This document shows positions 1 through 5,861 of a stretch of DNA of 64,000 nucleotides, piece by piece. Source of the DNA: Sphingomonas oligophenolica (GTDB lineage: Bacteria; Pseudomonadota; Alphaproteobacteria; Sphingomonadales; Sphingomonadaceae); contig NZ_RCZK01000005.1 in NCBI RefSeq assembly GCF_006438955.1, positions 1 through 64,000 on the forward strand, written 5' to 3'. The notes beneath the pieces are model-generated. The model made no database searches. It saw nothing but the letters and a program-made list of their open reading frames with translations, and was not told where the DNA came from. Numbering within the stretch: position 1 is the stretch's first letter; every line of letters starts with the position of its first letter. Made by a program: the position numbers and the translations under genes.

Positions 1-608
1 GCGAGCCGCCGAACAGCCTTGCTGCATTCCTCGGTCCCCGTGCAGACAGTGAACATACCCGGCGTAGTCGAGAGGGCGTCGCGCAGGTCCGGCGAGAGAC
101 CAACCGCGGGATCGGCGTGGCCGCCAATCATCGATAGCGGCTGGCCTGAGACCTTGATGCGCGGCCCTGGCACGCTGCCGTCACGGATCGCATCGCGCAC
201 CGCGATGGCAGATGTGCCGCTGGAGCCGACGTCGCGAACTGTCGTGAAGCCTGCGCGCGCCGTGATCAACGCGTTCTTGACGCCGGTGACGGCCGCGTAG
301 CTTTCAGAATATTTGGGCCGGAGCGTCTCGTACCAGGGAAGGTTTGCGTCGCTGGTCAAATGAACGTGGACGTCGATCAGCCCAGGCATGACCGTCTTGT
401 CGCGCATGTCGACCACCGTCGCACCGGCGGGTGCGGTGGCACCGTCGTCGATCCGGGTGATTCGTCCGTCGGTTATGATGAGGGTGGAGGCCGCACGCGC
501 AGGGGCTGCCGCATCGACGATCAGCCGACCTGCCTGAATTGCATAAGTCTCGGCCTGAGCGGCGGCGGTGGCGAGCGCGAGCGCGATGGCGGCGATGGCT
601 TTCAGCAC
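1..608 (-). CDS. Amidohydrolase family protein, exported (3' part cut by window edge)
   Basis: The frame opens with GTG at 608 (a weak GGGGAT precedes it) and runs off the left edge, so only the first ~202 residues are seen. Residues 1-19 form a signal peptide ending ...AAAQA, so the enzyme is probably periplasmic. After it come the small beta domain and PGLIDVHVHL, the HxH metal-binding motif of the metal-dependent amidohydrolase (imidazolonepropionase/prolidase-like) superfamily, then TTVRDVGSSG. The overall plan matches the complete amidohydrolase at 8563-9834. Substrate cannot be told; this group often cleaves Xaa-Pro or N-acyl amino acids, which is family knowledge only. Confidence 0.85.
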   Translation of the reverse strand, partial: MLKAIAAIALALATAAAQAETYAIQAGRLIVDAAAPARAASTLIITDGRITRIDDGATAPAGATVVDMRDKTVMPGLIDVHVHLTSDANLPWYETLRPKYSESYAAVTGVKNALITARAGFTTVRDVGSSGTSAIAVRDAIRDGSVPGPRIKVSGQPLSMIGGHADPAVGLSPDLRDALSTTPGMFTVCTGTEECSKAVRRL

Positions 609-833
609 GTGAATATCCCCAATCTAGGCAGCGCTTAATAGCGTGCTCGATACAGTGCGTTTGGTGCGCGAGAGGTCGCATATTGTCCAGCGCTATGGGC
701 GCTTGTTTCCGACGTTGAGACCGCCGCGCGATGGCGCCAAGCGCGATCTTACCGCGACGATCGACCCTGAGCTCGTATGGGTGGCCTGGGCGACCAAGGG
801 ACAAAGGTGCCCGATGCGCTTTCTTGGCGAGAT

Positions 834-1226
834 TTACGAATTCGCGACGCGAGCTCGCCCCTTCGCAGCCCGACGGATTAATCGCTGTACCGTGGGGCGG
901 ACACGCAGGAAGCCGATATATGCCGTCTCGAGTGTCCGCAGCACCGTGGGTGAGCGCGCGACCAATCCCAGTGGACGTAGCAGTGGGATCGCTCGCCACA
1001 TTGCTGCGAATGCCGCTGCGCCCGACAACAATTCACCGTCCTCGTTTGCATGAAAGCGAGCCAGGAGCGCTCCTCGATCAAGGGGGCAGGCGTCGGCATC
1101 CGCCTTGATTACGTCGACAAAGTGGATCGCACCGCGCCTATCGAGACGGCGGATCAACGCAATTTCTGCGCGGCAGAGCGGACAGTCGCCATCGTGCCAG
1201 ACGGTGAGGTTGGTCATTCGAGGCAT
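834..1226 (-). CDS. DCC-family thiol-disulfide oxidoreductase-like protein (DUF393)
   Basis: A 130-residue protein with the family-defining DGDCPLCRAEI segment near the N-terminus (residues ~13-23). This holds the CxxC pair and gives the DCC name. An IHFVDV strand and a C-terminal RPTVQRL/RR region follow, as in DUF393 proteins. The fold is thioredoxin-like, and a redox role is inferred from the CPLC motif; the partner is unknown. Starts are possible at 1226 or 1217 (ATG, three codons apart). It stands alone between the amidohydrolase and the serine hydrolase pseudogene, with no operon partner. Confidence 0.85.
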   Translation of the reverse strand: MPRMTNLTVWHDGDCPLCRAEIALIRRLDRRGAIHFVDVIKADADACPLDRGALLARFHANEDGELLSGAAAFAAMWRAIPLLRPLGLVARSPTVLRTLETAYIGFLRVRPTVQRLIRRAAKGRARVANS

Positions 1227-1512
1227 ATAGGACGCTCGCCTACGAAACGCATCAGTCCCACGGTGCGGTTCGCCCCCGGAATCATTGCTGGTTCAGAGAA
1301 GGCGCGCTTGTTGAGAAGCCGAATATGCGGACGATCGAGCCCAGGAGAAGACGCTCAGAATAGCCGACTATGAAACTTGCCGGCAGCGAGCGCGCCGGCA
1401 TTGGCCGGACCGGTTACTTATCCACGGTGGTTCCAGGCGCAACGATTCTCCCGAAATCGACGCGAGTGCCTAAGCTATTTATTTGACGGCTAACCACATC
1501 GGAAGGCCCGCG

Positions 1513-2660
1513 TTAGCGGGTCGCCGGCACCCGCTCAACGACCCGCCCGAGCGCAACGCGCAGCGCCGCGAACGCAGCAGTATCGTCTTGGGTCTTGCCG
1601 AGCCGCACGAGCACAAGGTTCTGGTCCGGCGATGCGATGACAAACTGGCCGAGATGCCCGAGGCACGACACTAGCGTTGCCGGACCATGGCCTGGAAACA
1701 GCGCTGGGCGCGGGTCGCGCCCGCCTGCGCGGTTCAGCCACAGCTGGCCACCATATTCGGGGTTGTCGGGCGAAGGCGTCTTCATGAACGAGAGCCAATC
1801 AGGCGATACAATTTGTGTTCCGTCCGGCGCCTTGCCCGCGAGCAATATCTGACCAAGCCGCCCATAATCGTCGAGCGTCATGTAGATCAGCGATCCGCCG
1901 ATCTGGGTTCCGGCACCGTCGAACTCGAGCACCGCGCTTGTGATCCCGGCAGGCCCGAACAACCGCTGGGTGGCGAAGCTGCGATACGCCTCGGCTCGTA
2001 CCCGGGTATCGCTGCTGGACGTCAGCGTCCGCGTGATGATCTCCGCCAAGATGATCGTCGTGAGCGAGCTATATTCGAACTTGGCACCGGGTCGTGCTTC
2101 CAGCGGCACCCCGATCGCGCGCGCGGCCATCTTTTGGGTCCCGCTGACGAACAGCACCTGATTCGTGTCCGACGCTTCGACCGGATCGCCGACTTCGGTA
2201 TGTTGCAGCCCCGACGACATGTTGAGCAGCATCCGCAGCGTGATCGCGCCACGCGGATCGTTCGCACGATGCCATTCGGCGATCGGCGCTGGCGCGTCGA
2301 GCGACAACTTGCCTTCCGCGACCAGCTCGCCGACGAGGATCGCGGTTACCGTGTCGTCGTGAGCGAGCTATATTCGAACTTGGCACCGGGTCGTGCTTCC
2401 AGCGGCACCCCGATCGCGCGCGCGGCCATCTTTTGGGTCCCGCTGACGAACAGCACCTGATTCGTGTCCGACGCTTCGACCGGATCGCCGACTTCGGTAT
2501 GTTGCAGCCCCGACGACATGTTGAGCAGCATCCGCAGCGTGATCGCGCCACGCGGATCGTTCGCACGATGCCATTCGGCGATCGGCGCTGGCGCGTCGAG
2601 CGACAACTTGCCTTCCGCGACCAGCTCGCCGACGAGGATCGCGGTTACCGTCTTTGCCAT
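1513..2660 (-). pseudogene. Serine hydrolase (beta-lactamase/NylB-type) pseudogene, 5'-truncated and broken by duplication
   Basis: The C-terminal part (1513-2307 frame) has the class C beta-lactamase / 6-aminohexanoate-dimer-hydrolase signature: RMLLNMSSGLQ, KFEYSSLTT, YGGQLWLN and LGHLGQFVIASPDQ. The gene is damaged twice. First, a direct duplication of about 298 bp (period 299, not a multiple of 3) puts 2055-2352 and 2354-2651 in different frames. Second, the upstream end stops at MAKTVTAILVG. In intact relatives this follows the catalytic Ser of SxxK (SMAK); here Arg and a TGA codon precede it, so the nucleophile and the whole N-terminus are missing. No functional product is expected. The domain assignment is firm; the inactivity is inferred. 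Confidence 0.85.
2055..2651. repeat. Tandem duplication, 2 copies of ~298 bp (period 299)
   Basis: Copy 1 (2055-2352) and copy 2 (2354-2651) read the same along their whole length, with one extra base between them. The left junction is tcgtcgtgagcgagc and the right end is gaggatcgcggttaccgt. Perfect identity over ~300 bp implies a recent event, or an assembly artefact. It lies inside the serine hydrolase pseudogene and shifts its frame by 2. Confidence 0.95.
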
Positions 2661-3087
2661 CCTCCTGGCCAGTCAGGAGTCCCCAGTTTGCTCCCATTCG
2701 TGCGCGGTCCAGCGTTAAGAGTGCGAGATTGGCTGGTCGTGTTAGAGTATCGTTCCGATCGCTTCCGAAGGCCACGTAACGCTTACCTGGAACCATGGAC
2801 ACAAGATCCACAGGATTTGCCGATTCGTTGATTAGGTCGATCGAGTATAAAACCAGCTCCCTCAATGCGATATTAAGCGCACCAGAGCTCAGCCCGTTTG
2901 CGGCGCTTGCCTTGACGCGTTCATAGCGAGCACGAAGCGTGGCGAGGGTGTGAGGTGGTTGTCCCATCGCGCTAAAGTCCGACAGATTTAGTCGGAAGTC
3001 AAAGCAGCCGAACGAATAACTTTCCGAATGATCGCACGTCAATCGACTGAGCGTGACCCCGATCCCGGGTTTTCGCGCTGAAAGCAC
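2368..3087 (-). CDS. Unrecognised open frame fused out-of-frame to the pseudogene
   Basis: An open frame of 239 codons. Only the part from 3087 to about 2661 is unique sequence; a better start is the ATG at 2967 (MGQPPHTLATLRARYERVK...). From ~2660 on it is an out-of-frame reading of the serine hydrolase duplication, so the arginine-rich C-terminal ~95 residues are not meaningful. The unique part (e.g. KRYVAFGSDRNDTLTRPANL) has ordinary amino-acid composition, so it may be the 5' remnant of another gene joined here by deletion. No family was recognised and no function is proposed. Confidence 0.25.
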   Translation of the reverse strand: MLSARKPGIGVTLSRLTCDHSESYSFGCFDFRLNLSDFSAMGQPPHTLATLRARYERVKASAANGLSSGALNIALRELVLYSIDLINESANPVDLVSMVPGKRYVAFGSDRNDTLTRPANLALLTLDRARMGANWGLLTGQEDGKDGNRDPRRRAGRGRQVVARRASADRRMASCERSAWRDHAADAAQHVVGAATYRSRRSGRSVGHESGAVRQRDPKDGRARDRGAAGSTTRCQVRI

Positions 3088-3279
3088 CGCGCCCGTGCAG
3101 ATAGTTATGCGTCAAGCACAGCGTCGACACCAAAAACCCCAGCAATCCGACGTTTCTTTCTGAGCGACCAGCAGATCGTTTAGCGCATTGGAGCGCACCA
3201 GAGACCCAAGTTATGCCCGGAGTTATGCCCGGTTCCGAGAGCCAATATCGGCATCTATCAGGAATAAATCGTTTGTTTT
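2661..3279. other. Decayed intergenic zone next to tRNA-Glu
   Basis: No complete gene is seen. The stretch holds the unique part of the chimeric frame described above (to 3087), then ~190 bp without a convincing frame. It includes a short direct repeat (agttatgcccgg twice, near 3210-3231). It lies just downstream of tRNA-Glu, a place where integrated elements often leave scars; no integrase or duplicated tRNA end was found here. Confidence 0.5.
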
Positions 3280-3297
3280 CAGTAGCTTAGGCTACTG
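3280..3297. other. Perfect 7-bp hairpin at the tRNA-Glu 3' end
   Basis: CAGTAGC-TTAG-GCTACTG is a perfect inverted repeat whose last two bases overlap the encoded CCA of tRNA-Glu. It may be a processing or termination hairpin for the tRNA transcript (minus strand). The bases after it on that strand (gaaaacaaacg) are A-rich rather than T-rich, so it is not a classic intrinsic terminator. Confidence 0.5.
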
Positions 3298-3370
3298 GTG
3301 ACCCCTACGGGATTCGAACCCGTATTTCAGCCGTGAAAGGGCCGCGTCCTAACCCTTAGACGAAGGGGCC
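3296..3370 (-). tRNA. tRNA-Glu (anticodon TTC)
   Basis: The minus strand folds as a standard cloverleaf. The acceptor is GGCCCCT pairing with AGGGGTC, discriminator A, and CCA is encoded. The anticodon arm is CGGCC-CTTTCAC-GGCTG, with TTC in the loop. The T-arm is ACGGG-TTCGAAT-CCCGT. Length is 75 nt with CCA. It lies 70 nt downstream of recJ on the same strand. Confidence 0.97.
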
Positions 3371-3440
3371 AACGGGGCGTCGACTAGGCGAAGGGGGCGG
3401 GGGGGTCAAGATGGTGTGTGCGTTGGCGTGCGGAAGTTGG

Positions 3441-5207
3441 TCAATCGGCCCAGGCGGCGTCCTCGAGGTGCATCTCGGCGGCGGGGCGGCTGCCCCAGTC
3501 GTCGATCTTGATGCGGCCCGCGAGCCACAGCCGGCGGTGCGGGGGGGCGGCGAGCAGCGCCTGGCCGAGCGCGGTGTCGGCGGCGCGGAACGCGACCGCC
3601 TTCAGGCTGGGGCCGTCGCCGCCGCTCGCGATGACGCGGACATGGCCGTTGCCGACGATATCGGCCTTGATGATGCGGACCGGCCCCGCCGCGATCCGGG
3701 GCGCGGGCCAGCCCATGCCGTAGGGGCCGCCGACCTCGAGCGACTCGACCAGTGCGGGGTTGACCCCACCGGTCGCGAGCACCGCATCGACGAGCAGCGC
3801 GCGGTCTTCGCGCGCGCGATCGACGGTGGCGGCGAGGCGATCCTCGAGGAAATCGGCGAAGGCGGCGATCCGGTCGGCGGAGACCGTCAGCCCTGCGGCC
3901 ATCGCGTGGCCGCCGCCTGCCTCGATCAACCCATGTTCCTTGGCGGCGAGGATCGCGGCACCGAGATCGACCCCCGCGATCGAGCGGCCCGAGCCCTTGC
4001 CGACGCCGTGGTCGTCGATCGCGATGACGATCGCGGGACGGCCGAGGCGTTCCTTGAGTCGGCCCGCGACGATACCGATGACGCCAGCGTGCCAGCCCGA
4101 CCCCGCGACGACGACGACGCGGCGGGCGGGGTCGGCCAGCGCGTCGGCCTGAAGCTGGACGTCGCCCTCGATTCCGCGGCGCTGGTCGTTGAGCGCGTCG
4201 AGCTCGGCGGCGATGGCGCGCGCCTCGGCGGGGTCGCGGGTGGTGAGGAGGCGGACGCCGAGGTCGGACTTGCCGACGCGCCCGCCTGCGTTGATCCGGG
4301 GGCCGAGCGCGAAGCCGAGGTCGCTGCAGGTCGGCGCGCGGGTGAGGCGTGAGGCCTCGATCAGCGCGGCGAGGCCGATGTTGCGGCGCTGCGCCATCAC
4401 CTTGAGCCCCTGCGCGACGAACGCGCGGTTGAGGCCGCGGAGCTGGGCGACATCGGCGACCGTGCCGAGCGCGACGATATCGAGCAGGTCGATCAGCCGG
4501 GGTTCCGCACGATCCGCGAAGAAGCCGCGGGCGCGCAGGGTGCGGACCAGCGCGGCGGCGAGGAGGAAGCAGACCCCGACCGCGGCGAGGTGGCCGTGCG
4601 CCGCGCCGCCGCCGTCGCCCGGGGTCTCGTCGAGGCGGTTGGGGTTGACCAATGCGTGCGCGATCGGGAGCGCGGCGGTGCATTTGTGGTGATCGACGAC
4701 GACGACGTCGATCCCGGCGGCGTGCGCGGCGGCGAGCGCGTCGAAGCCTTGCGCGCCGCAATCGACGGTGACGATCAGCGACGCGCCCTCATGGCCCAGG
4801 CGGAGCAGCGCGGCGGCGGTGGGGCCATAGCCCTCGCGCATCCGATCGGGGATGTAGGGGCGCGCCTCGATGCCGAGGTCGCGCAGGACGAGGACGAGGA
4901 GCGCGGCGGAGGTGGCGCCATCGACGTCGTAATCGCCGAAGATCGCGACGTTTTCGCCCGCCGCGACCGCGTCGGCGAGGCGGGTGGCGGCGCGGTCCAT
5001 GTCGCGGAAGACCGAGGGATCGGGCATGAACGCGCGGATCGAGGGCGCGCGATTATCGTCGAGCGCGGCGCGCGAACAGCCGCGCGCGAGGAGCAGCTGG
5101 GTGACCAGATCGTCGGTCCCGAACCCGTCGCGCGCATCGGCGGCGAGCGCGCGCCACCGCCACGGCTGGCCGAGGATCGAGTGGGTGACGTTGAGGACGG
5201 TGGTCAT
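3441..5207 (-). CDS. recJ: Single-stranded-DNA-specific exonuclease RecJ
   Basis: 588 residues, the usual RecJ length. RecJ is a 5'-3' ssDNA exonuclease of the DHH superfamily, working with RecQ/RecF-type repair, mismatch repair and rescue of stalled forks. Seen here: DYDVDG (residues ~92-97) and TVDCG, the metal-ligand motifs I/II; VDHHK (~171-175), the DHH motif; later GGHAMAAG, the DHHA1 signature; and a C-terminal OB-like segment. The ATG at 5207 (MTTVLNVTHS) was chosen because the extra 12 upstream codons of the open frame do not look like family sequence. Its neighbours are tRNA-Glu downstream and repeats upstream. Confidence 0.97.
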   Translation of the reverse strand: MTTVLNVTHSILGQPWRWRALAADARDGFGTDDLVTQLLLARGCSRAALDDNRAPSIRAFMPDPSVFRDMDRAATRLADAVAAGENVAIFGDYDVDGATSAALLVLVLRDLGIEARPYIPDRMREGYGPTAAALLRLGHEGASLIVTVDCGAQGFDALAAAHAAGIDVVVVDHHKCTAALPIAHALVNPNRLDETPGDGGGAAHGHLAAVGVCFLLAAALVRTLRARGFFADRAEPRLIDLLDIVALGTVADVAQLRGLNRAFVAQGLKVMAQRRNIGLAALIEASRLTRAPTCSDLGFALGPRINAGGRVGKSDLGVRLLTTRDPAEARAIAAELDALNDQRRGIEGDVQLQADALADPARRVVVVAGSGWHAGVIGIVAGRLKERLGRPAIVIAIDDHGVGKGSGRSIAGVDLGAAILAAKEHGLIEAGGGHAMAAGLTVSADRIAAFADFLEDRLAATVDRAREDRALLVDAVLATGGVNPALVESLEVGGPYGMGWPAPRIAAGPVRIIKADIVGNGHVRVIASGGDGPSLKAVAFRAADTALGQALLAAPPHRRLWLAGRIKIDDWGSRPAAEMHLEDAAWAD

Positions 5208-5239
5208 CGCCCAGGGTCTTATCGCAACGCGGGGAGGAG

Positions 5240-5425
5240 GCAATGGACGCGGCGAAGTTCACACAAGGTCACGCCAGGACGCGGTGCGGACCGGGCCGGT
5301 CGACGCGCCGGGCCAGCGGCAAAGGTCACATAAGGTCACGCCAGTACGATGGCGGGGGCAGGGCAGTCGACGCGCCGGGGCAGGCGCAAAGTTCACACAA
5401 GGTCATGCCAAAACGTACGCCGGGC
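5240..5425. repeat. Three-copy 67-bp tandem repeat upstream of recJ
   Basis: The core aagttcacacaaggtcacgc recurs at 5255, 5322 and 5389, exactly 67 bp apart each time, with 1-3 differences per copy. Between cores, cgacgcgccggg-cagg-gc is also kept in copies 2 and 3, so the unit is the full 67 bp. The unit is not a multiple of 3 and reads through no sensible protein. Possible roles are a protein-binding array or a decaying mobile repeat; neither is shown. Confidence 0.9.
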
Positions 5426-5453
5426 GGAGGGTTGGTGCCCGCGCGGTGACGTG

Positions 5454-5489
5454 GACGAGTTTGACGAAGTTGACGAGTTTGACGAAGTT
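5454..5489. repeat. 18-bp perfect tandem duplication
   Basis: gacgagtttgacgaagtt occurs twice back to back (5454-5471, 5472-5489) and starts a third time (gacga). Each unit itself is two near-identical 9-mers (gacgagttt / gacgaagtt). This is a simple short-period microsatellite-like tract, prone to slippage. Confidence 0.9.
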
Positions 5490-5861
5490 GACGATCTTTA
5501 CAGGGGCGAATATTTTTTGGGTTTCCCTGTCGGATGCGACCGGATGCGACGGACGCAGGTCGGCAGTGCGGACGCGATGGTGAGGCGGGCGTATCGAGCG
5601 GGCAGACAATAAATAATTTCTAAAGCATATTTGGGGGCTGTAGGACAGCGGTAAACGGGGGCTCGTATCTGCGTGCAGTTAACCGTTCCACGCGCAGCGC
5701 TTTAGCATCGTCCGATCTCGGCAGGGGCGAGCCTGAGAATTTTACAAATTCCATGACGGAACGGTGCAAGATTACAATTCAGTATCGGAATGAAAGCGAT
5801 GATCGAGTTTAACTTGCACGGTCGTCATTTTCGGGCAAGATAAGCGCATTGAGGGGTTCAG
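5490..5861. other. AT-richer intergenic region before the SIR2 gene
   Basis: No gene is seen. Base composition turns visibly more AT-rich from ~5610 (e.g. aataaataatttctaaag). A small perfect dyad GAATTT-TAC-AAATTC lies at 5737-5751. Just before the SIR2 start is a weak promoter-like pair, TTGCAC (5814-5819) and GATAAG (5839-5844), with a 19-bp spacer, then a GAGGGG ribosome site at 5851-5856. The composition change suggests the left boundary of acquired DNA. Confidence 0.5.

Noticed and set aside
304..999. 231-codon open frame on the minus strand overlapping the first amidohydrolase and the DCC gene
   Set aside because: It crosses two better-supported genes in another frame and is Arg/His-rich, as expected from a GC-rich shadow.
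3406..5243. Long open frames opposite or inside recJ (e.g. 3406-4761, 3411-4352)
   Set aside because: Shadows of the high-GC recJ gene with repetitive Arg or Gly/Asp composition.
5255..5410. The three 67-bp repeats as a CRISPR array
   Set aside because: The core is ~20 bp with only three units, and the spacers are partly alike (cgacgcgccggg is shared), unlike unique CRISPR spacers; no cas genes.
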